DNA of 15,467 nt from Falciphora oryzae (Eukaryota > Ascomycota > Sordariomycetes > Magnaporthales > Magnaporthaceae). The notes below the pieces were generated by a model that was not told the DNA's origin, ran no database searches, and saw only the letters and a program-made list of their open reading frames with translations. Below are positions 1 to 7,890 of the stretch, piece after piece. Where the stretch lies: the NCBI GenBank assembly GCA_000733355.1, contig JNVV01000085.1, forward strand, positions 89,143 through 104,609, read 5' to 3'. Position 1 is the stretch's first letter. Every line of letters starts with the position of its first letter. A program made the position numbers and the translations under genes.

Positions 1-163
1 GGATCTCTATATTGCAGATAATCTTTCTATGGGCTCAAGAGATGCTTGAGGAAGAAGGAATCTTTTATGGAGGACATAGGAGATGGCAGGGTTTATATAA
101 ACCACCCTGTGATCCGTGCGAAGTATTGAATACATGATTCACACTGCCCCTCCGGCCTTCGGC
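1..163 (-). repeat. Left copy of a long-distance direct repeat (promoter-like)
   Basis: This sequence aligns almost gap-free with 15306-15467, in the same orientation. I count about 15 transition differences, one transversion and two single-base indels. In the right copy the repeat lies directly upstream of the minus-strand ankyrin ORF and carries a TATA-like TCTATATAAAC; the left copy has TTTATATAAAC at the same place. By analogy the left copy is probably the promoter or 5' leader of a related minus-strand gene lying left of the window. Transitions go both ways between copies, as expected if RIP hit each copy independently. The left boundary is not visible because homology runs into the window edge. 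Confidence 0.8.
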
Positions 164-547
164 CTTTGGGCCTCGGGGCCGTTGGGCACCTATACCGGTT
201 CCCGGACCTTCTGTGGGGCCGATTAGGTGAGTCCACAGGTTCTTCCGTGTGACAGGTGGAGGGGTTGTTTTTAAAGCTATCACTACGGCGGTTAATATCC
301 GTTGTCGATAGTTTTAAAAAAGAAAAAAATAAGGCAGGCGGTTAGTTGTTATCAGATTTTATTAGTGGATTTGGCCCCATTATTTCGTTATTTCTCGTTT
401 AAATCTGGTAAAAAGTGGGCCCAAATTGGGCAGAATCCAATTTTTTTGAATTGAGGAGCAATCCTATTGCAGATCCGGCCTAACGCCAAAAAAACGAATC
501 GCGATATCTTTAAAAATAACAACTTTATTGCCCAACCACGTCCTCTT
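164..547. other. Non-coding interval with an imperfect hairpin
   Basis: No gene is supported here. The part near 164-190 is rich in GGCC/CGGCC palindromes. Positions 274-319 form an imperfect inverted repeat, with CTATC and GATAG arms around ACGGCGG and CCGTTGT, followed by an A-rich run. GGGGTTGTTTTTAAAG near 256 weakly resembles the reverse complement of AAAACAACTCCC near 1977, which could be degenerate terminal inverted repeats of the Harbinger element. I found no matching 3-bp target-site duplication, so the element ends are not called. Confidence 0.4.
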
Positions 548-1774
548 TTATAGGCGCCTCGCCTTGGCAATTGCCTCGTTATATTGTTCAGCTATCATTT
601 CCGTCGCCCTCAATCGTATATAATCCTGGTGCAGATTTGTTAACTTTTGATAACAAACCTCCCGCGCGCGTGAGAGAGTCGCCAGATCCTTTGCCTTTAA
701 CGGAGGCTGATCCTTTTGTTGGCACGCTATTAATAGGTTATGCAAAGCAGTTACCGCGTAAACGATTTGCTTTTGGCTTTCAAACCCGTACTTTGCTGGC
801 GCGTTTTTAACGATCTTCCACTGCTTTTTTAGCTTCCCGAACGCCCTTTTAACCGATACCTTTTGCCGGGAGTGCCGCAGATTATACAGTTCCTTCCGAC
901 TCGCCGGCGGTCTCTCTGCTTCCCGCCAATTTTGCAGATGGTACCGGACTCCCGCAAACGGCACTACAATACCGGGCCTCGAACTAAAGCTAGCGTTTGC
1001 GAGGTAATACCTATCCCGAGGTATCCGGAAGTCGAGATTGAGGGCCGCTCCAAGGAGAGTAGAGTCGTTTATTGAACCCTTTGCGCCTGCTAACACGTAG
1101 GTAAACGCAAGGTTAGATTTGACTGCCGCGAAAACGTTTTGCGAGAGATTCCCTTTCCGATCGAACTACGGCTTTTGAGCTGTCCCTTTGATAAAGGCCG
1201 CGACGTGCGTACCGTCGATCGCACCGATACACCCGCTTAATCCCCTAGAGATATCGGGGTTAAGCTCAACCTCCGGGTTAAGCCAACCATTAGGCGGCAA
1301 GCGCATTATCGCCAAGTGGAATTTTTGCATGGGCTTTAGCACGTTATGGAACACTTCGCTAACCGTGCTTTGCGAGATCTCAAAAAAGTGCGCCGCGAGC
1401 CGCTGGGTAACGCCCTGCGCAACGATTAACAAGAAGATTATCACTTTGTGGGCGGGTTTTTGGTATCGAGTGCCCTCGAGGCCGGCGTTGTCGACGAGCC
1501 AGTTAACGAGAAGGCGGAAATCCTCCTTTCCTAGGCGGAATAAGGTACGGAAACGAGTTTCCCTTTTATTTTGAAGATTTTTGGCGATATACCCGGCGTG
1601 CTGAGGACCGCCGGCGTTTAAGATTTCCCTCGGTGGGATAGGTTTATATTGTTGCAGCATACGCTCCTGGTACCGGAGTTTTTTTTCCTTGCGGATTTTG
1701 CGCAAACGGAGAATTGCAATAACAGTCGCTATCGCTTCCACGCCTCGAAAAAAGCGATCGCGGCCGTTCCCCAT
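548..1774 (-). pseudogene. PIF/Harbinger-type DDE transposase, inactivated
   Basis: The minus strand reads as one frame of 408 codons from ATG at 1772-1774 to the stop at 548, broken by one in-frame TAG at 1166-1168 (codon 203). The protein resembles PIF/Harbinger (DDE_Tnp_4) transposases. There is an HTH-like region around residues 115-145 (QGVTQRLAAHFFEISQSTVSE). The first catalytic Asp is D187 in GAIDGTHVAA and the second D237 in GSINDSTLL; a RYHL motif and the RAFGKLKKQW segment follow. The third carboxylate, normally Glu in ERAFG, is Lys309 (codon AAA, 848-850). YYLANA, where the family usually has YYLADA, is another G-to-A type change. The element is therefore doubly dead: a nonsense codon and a lost catalytic residue, both explicable by C:G to T:A transitions. 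A partner Myb-like gene, usual in this superfamily, is not visible. Confidence is high for the family and for inactivity. Confidence 0.88.
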
Positions 1775-2328
1775 GACGTTGTGAATAGCTTTTTTTGCTA
1801 ATAAATTTGGCCGTTTTTTTGCAGTTAAGCACGAACAACCCCACGGGCGACCTCCCTGACGACCTCCCTGACGACCGCACCGGACCTTTTATGGCTGGTG
1901 CGAGTTACAGACGAAAAACAAGGGCTTGAGCCATTTTTGCTGGGCAACTAGTACAAATCCGGCTTAGTTTTGGCCTAAAACAACTCCCTGTCGATGAGGT
2001 ACTTTGATTTCACCCCTGTGATTTTGCACAAACCTCCCCGGCCCAGGGAGGACGCTTGTGCACCGTCTTGGCGGCCAAATTAGGCAAGATGCGTCGAGAT
2101 AAAATAAAAAACCCTTGTCCCTTGGCATTCTCCCTGATCAGGAGCTCCCTGACCGGTGCCGCCGATCACGCCCTAAGTACCTTTGGTGCCTCTGGCCCCG
2201 ACAGCAGGTAATGTCACAGTAGTAATAATGCAAAGGCTGCACAGCGAAAAGCAGCCAAATCAGCTTTTGGCGGCGTGGCGCAGTGAGCTAATTGTGTAAT
2301 AGGTGCCTCGTCACACCACACACTGAAG
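1775..2328. other. Transposon flank, non-coding, with a short tandem repeat
   Basis: No coding signal. Around 1845-1875 the 12-bp unit CGACCTCCCTGA occurs twice and part of a third time. Several more CTCCCTG words occur at 1984, 2130 and 2147, one inside the near-palindrome CTCCCTGATCAGGAG. Near 2276-2350 a TGGCGCAGTGAG word resembles a tRNA A box, but I see no B box (see rejected items). The interval probably holds the right end of the decayed Harbinger element. Confidence 0.4.
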
Positions 2329-2358
2329 TTGTGGGGCGCAGCCCAGGGCGTTAATCCC

Positions 2359-2388
2359 GATTGGGATTTGTGTTTCCCACGGGAAATC
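2359..2388. repeat. Dispersed ~28-bp motif, copy 1
   Basis: A motif ending TTTCCCACGGGAAATC matches 3205-3236 (CTTCCCAGGGGAAATC end) with about four differences over 28 bases after one gap. The core is a near-palindrome, so it could be a protein-binding site or the end of a small dispersed element. Confidence 0.4.
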
Positions 2389-3204
2389 GTGCTTGTCGTC
2401 CCCTGGGCTTTCTATCCCTTATCGGGGCAATTCACGCCCAGCTGCGAAGGAACCGCGAGCACTGACTTGTCGGCCAGGCTGCAGCAAACCCTCTGGTATC
2501 TTGAGTTGAACCAAACACACCCCAAATATGCAACCTTGCCACGTCCACGTCCACGCAGGTTTGAGTCACAGCGGTCTGGCCAGCCGAGACGCGATGGACT
2601 TGTGATCTGCAAGCACCCCGCTCCTTGCCCCTGTTGCCCGCGTCCAACCAGGTTGCATGAGGTCGGCCCCCGATTGGCAGAGGAGTGTGCTAGCAGGCGA
2701 AGGTGCAGGGGTCCGGCAACCAGCCGACTTCAGTGGGCCCCGGCGTGTGATTCCCTCCAGCCCGTCGGCGCGCATGGGCAGCCGAGGCCCAGCAGCGCTC
2801 CGGCCGAGCCTAGCCCGAAGGCGTCAAACCCGTCAAAGGCCATTGCAAGGCCATGCCCTGGGTAGAAATCCATAACGTTCGGCTAGCCAGTGCATCCCGA
2901 ATGTGTGCTCTGTATTTTACCTGGAGGGCAGGGTAGCGAATGCCACCGGCCGAGGGGCGACTGAATGTACTGTATATACGGGCCCCCGACAGCCATTCGT
3001 ATTCGCATTGATGATCCGCCCCCGCCCCTGGCCGGCCACGCACCTTCCTGCACCGTAATGGCTGTTATCAACCGTGCCGGGAAATTCCTGGACACATGGA
3101 ATGGAGAGACGTGTGGATAGTGGGCGCACGGTTCAGCTCCAAAGGACACGGGGCATTTTATAGGGAATTTCCCAGGATTGGATGCAACGAAATGCGCGCT
3201 AGTC

Positions 3205-3236
3205 CGAGTTTGGACTTGTGCTTCCCAGGGGAAATC
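3205..3236. repeat. Dispersed ~28-bp motif, copy 2
   Basis: Second copy of the motif at 2359-2388, in the same orientation, within the presumed upstream region of the kinase gene. Confidence 0.4.
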
Positions 3237-3377
3237 CACCCCTCAGCCCGGGAAAGGGAGGCTGGTCGCGCATGTACTACAGGCTGCCTCCCACAGTCGC
3301 TGTTTGAAATTTCGGACGAGGGGTCGACAGAGCAGCAAAAGCTGACCAAACAAGCACGCTCGTCAACTCCGGGAGCC

Positions 3378-4088
3378 ATGGCAGCAGACGTTCCCGTGGA
3401 GACATGGAGAAACTCGGAGCGACAGTTCTGTAAATACACCGACAAGTTTTACAAACGAAGCCTCCGGCCCGACGAGTACATCATCAACCGCAAGGGACAG
3501 CCCTTCGTACCCCCGCAGGGCTACCAGCGGTTGCAAAACGAAGCAGCTAGCCTCCGGTTTATCCGCAACAAGACCGACATCCCCGTCCCCGAGGTGCTCG
3601 AGGCCCATGACGACGAAAGCGCCTTCGTCGTTATCACCAAGCTGCTGCCAGGCGTACAGATGTGCAAGCTGTCGGCCGAACAGCAGATCGTGGTTATGAA
3701 CGAGGTCGAGGCCCATATGCAGACCCTTCGGTCGCTTCGGTCGGATCGCACAGGCGGACCATCCGGGGTCGTCTGCCCCCCACCGAGGGCGACGAGGTGG
3801 TTCCCCAAGGGCACCGTCTGGTCGTCGACCGCCCCTGGTCCCGGGGAGCCCGACCTCGTCTTCTGCCACGGCGACCTGTCGCAGACAAACGTCCTCGTCG
3901 ATCCGGAAACGCTGAGGATCACGGGCATTGTAGATTGGGAATTTGCAGGCTTCTGGCCCGCCTATTTCGAGGCACCTTACTTTCGAAACCCTCGGCCATC
4001 TGGCGCCCAGTTTGTGGAGCGCGCCGACAACGCCGAGTTGGTGGGCTTCCTTGAACGCCAAAGGTACAAATTAGAAGGCAACAGTTGA
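3378..4088 (+). CDS. APH-fold (aminoglycoside/choline-kinase-like) phosphotransferase
   Basis: An intact 236-codon ORF. The frame is open upstream to 3096, but I chose ATG 3378: it has a good context (GAGCCATGG) and homologous-looking sequence begins there. The protein has the APH protein-kinase-like fold of a large fungal family. NEAASLRFI (residues 54-62) supplies the presumed helix-C Glu55. VITKLLPGV (85-93) is the hinge-like strand. The catalytic loop HGDLSQTN (164-171) carries Asp166 and Asn171, and DWE (186-188) is the metal-binding DFG equivalent, followed by AGFWPAYFE. The glycine-rich loop is not obvious, which is common in these divergent members. The substrate is unknown; many fungal copies lie in accessory DNA and lack a defined role. 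No intron is needed, and no nonsense codons or frameshifts occur, in contrast to most of its neighbours, so it is probably functional and cytoplasmic. The tail after residue 205 is short but plausible. Confidence 0.82.
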   Translation: MAADVPVETWRNSERQFCKYTDKFYKRSLRPDEYIINRKGQPFVPPQGYQRLQNEAASLRFIRNKTDIPVPEVLEAHDDESAFVVITKLLPGVQMCKLSAEQQIVVMNEVEAHMQTLRSLRSDRTGGPSGVVCPPPRATRWFPKGTVWSSTAPGPGEPDLVFCHGDLSQTNVLVDPETLRITGIVDWEFAGFWPAYFEAPYFRNPRPSGAQFVERADNAELVGFLERQRYKLEGNS

Positions 4089-4478
4089 ATGGGGGATGCC
4101 GGGTATATGGAACAATCCAAGTCCGTCATTAGCTGGCAGCATAATTTTTTCCAAGATAATCTCCAAGGTCTGAGGTTTGGACGACAGTCCTTCGGGCAAC
4201 CGGACTCTTAGCAAATCTAAAAGTAGTACTTTAATACCAACATTATCCAGGCCAACGCATGACGCTCTCATCAGGCTGGCCATGTCCCTCCCGAGCGACT
4301 ATGCATGCATGAAGCGGTATGAAGGAGGAGCCATGGGATTTCTATGGCCGGATCCGAATGCAGTGGAACTTGACGGTCGGTTCCTATCGTCTCAATGGTT
4401 TTTCTTGGTCCCTACAAACTTGGTTAAACTTCCATATCCGGTTTTTTTTTTTGGAATCTTTTGCTTCTGCCAGTGCAT
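4089..4478. other. Intergenic interval, no gene seen
   Basis: Open frames on both strands here lack recognisable motifs. A run of T at 4442-4452 lies just before the TATA box of the downstream microprotein gene and is probably part of its promoter. Confidence 0.45.
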
Positions 4479-4486
4479 TATAAATA
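4479..4486 (+). promoter_or_regulatory. TATA box of the zinc-ribbon microprotein gene
   Basis: TATAAATA, followed by a CT- and A-rich stretch with TCAATCAAACAC-like sequence and then an ATG about 160 bp downstream. This is a typical layout for a well-expressed small fungal gene. The leader would be roughly 120-130 nt. Confidence 0.6.
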
Positions 4487-4645
4487 CCAGAAGCAGCCCC
4501 TTAATGCTCCCTCCAGCTTCAATCAAACACTTTAAAACCCCAACCAGCGTGGAGATCTCGCCGATATTCTTATCTCGGTCGCCTTTTCCAAAATCCACTT
4601 CATCCACCCATTTCATCTCCACGTCGAGCTCGTCAAACGGTCACC

Positions 4646-4756
4646 ATGCCTGACCAGGGATCTGATATTGTCAAGTGTAAAAAGTGCGGCACCGACATAT
4701 CCTCCACACAGACCGAATGCCCCAGCTGCGGCGACAAATCTCCTCACACCGACTAA
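4646..4756 (+). CDS. 36-residue zinc-ribbon microprotein
   Basis: A short ORF of 36 codons with a strong start context (GGTCACCATGC). The peptide carries two CxxC knuckles, CKKC (residues 11-14) and CPSC (25-28), separated by ten residues. This is a textbook zinc-ribbon spacing, each knuckle being followed by Gly (CGT and CGD). It has no signal peptide or membrane segment, is hydrophilic and ends in an acidic/His tail. I do not recognise a specific family. Such mini zinc ribbons could bind RNA, a polymerase or another protein; this is inference. The TATA box at 4479 and a pyrimidine-rich leader support real expression. GCAAGTAAGC just after the stop resembles a 5' splice site, so an alternatively spliced, longer form is possible. 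It is too short for standard gene finders, so it may be unannotated in relatives. Confidence 0.65.
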   Translation: MPDQGSDIVKCKKCGTDISSTQTECPSCGDKSPHTD

Positions 4757-5050
4757 ACCCCATGCAAGTAAGCTTCTCTGCCATTTTAAGTCAGATATAT
4801 CGCTGGTAGGACGATAGCCCTCAAGCGCTAACAATTTCACGGGTCGTCAGTCAGGTCCAGTTTCCATTGCCACGGCCGGGTTGGCTGGGCATATGAACTT
4901 TTGGAGCTTGTGTGGGGACACAGAGGCCGCATCTGTTGGCGCCACCGTCAGGGATAAGATGGATAGGATATAAGGGCCAGGGCCGGTGTGCAGACTTAGA
5001 CTTAGCCTGGTGGTTGAGCCTGGTGGTTGCTCAATCGGAGCTGATCGGTA
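4757..5050. other. Intergenic interval with small tandem repeats
   Basis: No gene seen. GACTTA is duplicated at 4993-5004, and the 13-bp unit GCCTGGTGGTTGA/C is duplicated in tandem at 5005-5030. Confidence 0.5.
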
Positions 5051-5572
5051 TTAGTATTTTGTAACTGGAAGCTGGGGGTAGGATAGCACTTGCAGATTGT
5101 CGCGGGCGTCCTTTAAGCGGTTCAGCTCGTCCACGACCTCCTTCTTGTACTCCTGGTAATCTTTAGGCGCATCCTCGAAATCTCCCAGCTCAGTAATAAT
5201 CCGGTCGACTTCACCTGCCAGCACATTCTCCTAACTTCTCAGATTCCTCGTTGGCCCTCAGGACATCGATCTCGCCTTCGGGGTCCTCCGACCGGGACAG
5301 GTCGTCGGCCTCGTAAGCGTTCATCCTGTCGAAACCCTGTTTGCGATCTCGACCTGGATCTCTTAACGCGCATTTCCCAGGGGAATCAGCACGTCATCCT
5401 CATATTTCTCGATCTCTTCTCTCTTGTCCTCCAAGTCCTTCTCCTTATCCTTGACCTCTTTATTCTTCTCCTATATTTCCCCTTTCTTTTCCATAATGAA
5501 ATCATCAAGATCGTTGATTTCCTTGCTCTTGGCCTGGATTTCGACCTTAACATCGTCCTTGGTAGGGGCCAT
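5051..5572 (-). pseudogene. Charged coiled-coil protein, decayed copy
   Basis: From ATG at 5570-5572 the minus strand reads MAPTKDDVKVEIQAKSKEIN and continues as a highly charged Glu/Lys-rich coiled coil. Breaks are an in-frame TAG at 5471-5473, an in-frame TAA at 5363-5365, a frameshift near 5340 and another near 5235. Each new frame continues in the same style: GFDRMNAYEADDLSRSEDPE, then LAGEVDRIITELGDFED and KDYQEYKKEVVDELNRLKD, ending VTKY then TAA at 5051-5053. Joined conceptually it would be about 170 residues, without signal peptide or membrane segment. Both stops fit CAG/CAA to TAG/TAA changes. I do not recognise the family. The persistence of coiled-coil composition across four frame segments is the main evidence that this was one gene. 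No intron with credible splice sites explains the breaks. Confidence 0.62.
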
Positions 5573-5718
5573 AGTGAAGACTGTTGGCTGGACTGGCGCT
5601 TTTTTAGCCTGTGCAAGTGTTGTAGGACGCACATTGAGGGTTGCCCTGAGACTCCTCGGACTTGATAAGGGGAAACCCTCTAGGTCGACATGACCACAGG
5701 CCCATGACAATCGTTGTT

Positions 5719-5726
5719 TATAAAAA
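5719..5726 (+). promoter_or_regulatory. TATA box of an orphan plus-strand promoter
   Basis: TATAAAAA is followed by a CT/CA-rich leader (about 5750-5830) and by ATCAAG|GTACGA at 5832, which looks like a 5' splice site in a leader. A possible 3' site is CTTGTTCAG at 5989-5997. No good ORF follows: downstream sequence is the antisense of a CCCH pseudogene. It may be the promoter of a lost or non-coding transcript. Confidence 0.4.
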
Positions 5727-6034
5727 GGGAGCCTCTTTTCCCGCTCTCTGGCATCAATAATCTCGACACACTTTCCCAGAACACTCGACACTTACAGGCT
5801 GCACACACCCACGCACACATCGACAAATCAAGGTACGACAACTCTCGTCTTCCTCTTCTTCGTTCTTATTTCCGTCCTTCGATAAGGGAAACCAACGCAG
5901 TCCCTGGCAAGGGCAATGCCACGTCTACGCGGGCTTATGTCCTTCGCTACCGCGCTTCGAAATACCGAAATGAAGGCTTGCTGCCACTTGTTCAGCCTTC
6001 GCCATGATTGGACTCCGTGGTATGCGAGAACTGC

Positions 6035-6440
6035 TATCACTTCTCCAAAACGTCCCGAGGGATGCTGACCAACATGTGGTGAGCCAAGCGCTGGAACTTG
6101 GGAAAGATGGGGTCTATGTCGAGCTGCAACTCCGGGTTATGCAAGAACGGACATTCATCGCCTCTCTGGCAGCTACCCGTGGCAAAGAAGTAACAAGGGA
6201 CGCTGCCCCGCGGGTTGACGGCGGGTCGCTTGGGGCGTCGTCGTGGCTGAACCTGCACTCGTCGCCCTTGTTGCAGCGTCCCGCCAGGAAGAAGCGACAA
6301 GCCGGAGGACCAAACAAGGTTCTGTACGCATATGGCTCTGATATCATCTTCCTCCAACCTAATTTTAAGGAAATCCTTCAACCTTGCATTCTACTGTTAC
6401 GTCCAAGGAGGGTGGTCAAACTGACACTTGGCATAGCTAC
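6035..6440 (-). pseudogene. CCCH zinc-finger protein, frameshifted remnant
   Basis: Two zinc fingers of C-x7-C-x5-C-x3-H type lie close together on the minus strand but in different frames. Finger 1 is CRFFLAGRCNKGDECRFSH (6299 down to 6243). Finger 2 is CYFFATGSCQRGDECPFLH (6195 down to 6139). A frameshift in the ~45 bp between them breaks the gene. Upstream, AKCQFDHPPW near 6412-6429, in the frame of finger 2, looks like the tail of a third finger and is followed by TAA and TAG codons. After finger 2 the frame ends at tandem TGA and TAG codons (just left of 6037). CCCH fingers usually bind RNA. The arrangement recalls the N-terminal part of larger fungal proteins such as helicase/NFX1-like proteins, but the rest is absent. 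The paired fingers make the assignment firm; the parental gene is uncertain. Confidence 0.72.
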
Positions 6441-6750
6441 ATTATCCTTCCCAAAGGTCGAGCTGGGCGAAGGATCGTCTAGAGTTAGGCTAGGTGCGAT
6501 TTTCGGACTTCTCCACTAATTATCACCTAGAGCCAGACCACTTCCACCTGGATCTTGCGCAGCAATATTCCGGCATGTCAATATGGTAGCATATGACATG
6601 TAGCATCTCCACGCTGTGAGAGATTCCATGTCGAAGCTTCCGTAGAATGACGAAGCGCTGAGGTTTCTGACCGCCTAGACATGCATCTGAAGGAGAGGAA
6701 GACACGGGAGGAAGAATGAGGGAAATTCCCCCAATACCTTCCACCTTATA

Positions 6751-6930
6751 CTTTCCCCCCTTGACTTTCCCCCCTTCAACTCCCCTCTTAAAAATTATGG
6801 GCGGAGTTGAAGGGGGGAGTTGAAGGGGGGAAAGTCAAAGGGGGAAAGTCAAGGGGAAAAAGTCAAAGCGGGAGTTGAAGGGGGGAAAGTCAAAGGGGGA
6901 GAGTCAAAGCGGGAGTTGAAGGGGGGAAAA
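6751..6930. repeat. Hairpin-forming G-rich minisatellite
   Basis: A repeat built from GTTGAAGGGGGG and GAAAGTCAAAGGGGG words. The left arm 6751-6781 is the reverse complement of 6818-6848 over 31 bases with one mismatch, separated by an AT-rich spacer (6786-6798, TCTTAAAAATTAT). Further direct copies of the 3' arm start at 6873 (near-identical over about 29 bases) and 6914 (17 bases). The G strand is strongly purine-biased, so it could form a long hairpin, a triplex or G-quadruplex-like structures. No coding. Confidence 0.85.
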
Positions 6931-7617
6931 CATACAGGAGGGAAGGGGGACGGAGTTTAGCCAGACACCTTGGACTGGTCGTCCAGGTTATATGCACAAG
7001 AGTATTGCTATTAGATCGCCCACTAAAGCTCTCGGGACTTACTTAGTGATCATTACAGCTTGTTCAGTTTTTCTTTTCAAGGAAAAAGTTCCGGTTTCTG
7101 GGCACCAACTGTACTCAAGAAGGCCCTACTTTATAATATTCTGGCAGTTTGACAAGCGAAGAGGTGGAACAAAATGAGTTCAACTAACGCTAGATACCTG
7201 ATGATAGAATGAGCTAGTGGCACACCAATGTTCGAGGCAAAAAGAAAAGTGCCGAGTGACCAAATGAGGGCATTGCAAACTCCAAACGTGAAAAGAAAAC
7301 AGGCAAAAAAGGAAAACAACGCTAGATGGAAGGAACAAACGAGTATGCAAAAAGAAGTCAAACACGAAGGCGAAACGCTATGCAACGCTGAACAAAACAA
7401 AAAAAAAGGCAGGAAGGGTCAGGAAAGGACAAGAAAAAAGAGCAAAACAAAGCAAGCAAACACAGCAAAAAGAAAAAAAAAACCGAAAAAAGAAAAGAGT
7501 GAGAGTGTTGGTAGCCGGGAGCCCTGAGACTGCCATCCACCCCGCTCAAGCGTGCCCTTGTAGGTCTGTTGTGTCCGTAGGTGATCGAGGGACAAGCTGG
7601 AGGAGCGTGACGCTCAG
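6931..7617. other. A/purine-rich non-coding interval
   Basis: Positions 7240-7510 are strongly A-rich. The resulting Lys-rich plus-strand frame and Phe/Ser-rich minus-strand frame look like composition artefacts. No domain, promoter or splice signal is convincing. Confidence 0.5.
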
Positions 7618-7890
7618 CTATCCCCTGAGCAGCGACGTCTTCCTCACAAGAAATCCCGTCGTGACATCGAGCAAGAACCCTTTCCGGCGCGTGGCCCAGC
7701 AGAAAAAAAAATGGGCTGTTGCCAACAGGCGGCGGAGGTGATGATGCCCACAGGCGGTCCAGGTCTTTAGTGGAGGTCGGCCCCAGGCCTGGAGCCGGGC
7801 TTGCAAGGTTGGGGACCCTGTTGACCGGCGGTCCAGCTCCGCCTCCTCCTCCTCCTCCTCCTCCTCCTCCTCCTCGCCGTCGCCGCGCTT
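7618..7890 (-). pseudogene. Degenerate 3' continuation of the Kex2-repeat precursor
   Basis: Reading through the TAG at 7891-7893 the frame continues KRGDG, then 11 Glu codons, then AELDRR, which repeats the KAELDRR at residues 55-61 of the intact part. The DNA CCGGCGGTCCAGCTCCGCC occurs in both copies (near 7824 and 8047). After AELDRR a deletion of about 13 bp relative to the upstream repeat shifts the frame; the homologous frame then reads VNRV where the upstream repeat has VNRL. Thus the gene once encoded at least one further repeat. The frame opened by readthrough runs on to 7618 without repeat character. Confidence 0.55.
7843..7875 (-). repeat. GAG trinucleotide microsatellite (11 units)
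   Basis: Eleven GAG codons on the minus strand, in the former reading frame of the Kex2-repeat precursor and just beyond its present stop. It is likely to vary in length between strains. Confidence 0.9.

Larger units (their letters stand above)
2329..3377. other. Long non-coding region upstream of the kinase gene
   Basis: The region is GC-rich with long open frames on both strands, but none has a recognisable domain or plausible composition, and several overlap each other. It contains two diverged copies of a ~28-bp motif around a TTCCC-CRS-GGGAAATC core: 2359-2388 and 3205-3236, same orientation, about four mismatches. A direct ACGTCC repeat lies at 2540-2556. The second motif copy sits about 140 bp upstream of the kinase ATG and may be part of its promoter. 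No TATA box is convincing. Confidence 0.4.

Noticed and set aside
256..1988. Terminal inverted repeats of the Harbinger element
   Set aside because: GGGGTTGTTTTTAAAG and AAAACAACTCCC are only a weak match, and no 3-bp target duplication flanks them.
2276..2350. tRNA or tRNA-derived SINE
   Set aside because: TGGCGCAGTGAG resembles an A box, and CTGAAGTTGTGGG looks like an anticodon arm/variable region, but no GGTTCGA-type B box or closing acceptor stem is present.
2329..2865. 178-codon plus-strand open frame
   Set aside because: Pro/Arg/Ser-rich, no domain, overlapped by several equally long frames on the other strand; a GC-rich artefact.
3363..4061. 232-codon minus-strand frame opposite the kinase
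   Set aside because: Shadow of the GC-rich kinase coding sequence, whose catalytic motifs lie on the plus strand.
6751..6930. CRISPR array
   Set aside because: Repeats are contiguous, purine-biased and lack unique spacers; the host is eukaryotic.
7228..7527. 99-codon Lys-rich plus-strand frame
   Set aside because: Composition follows from the A-rich DNA; no domain, promoter or conserved pattern.
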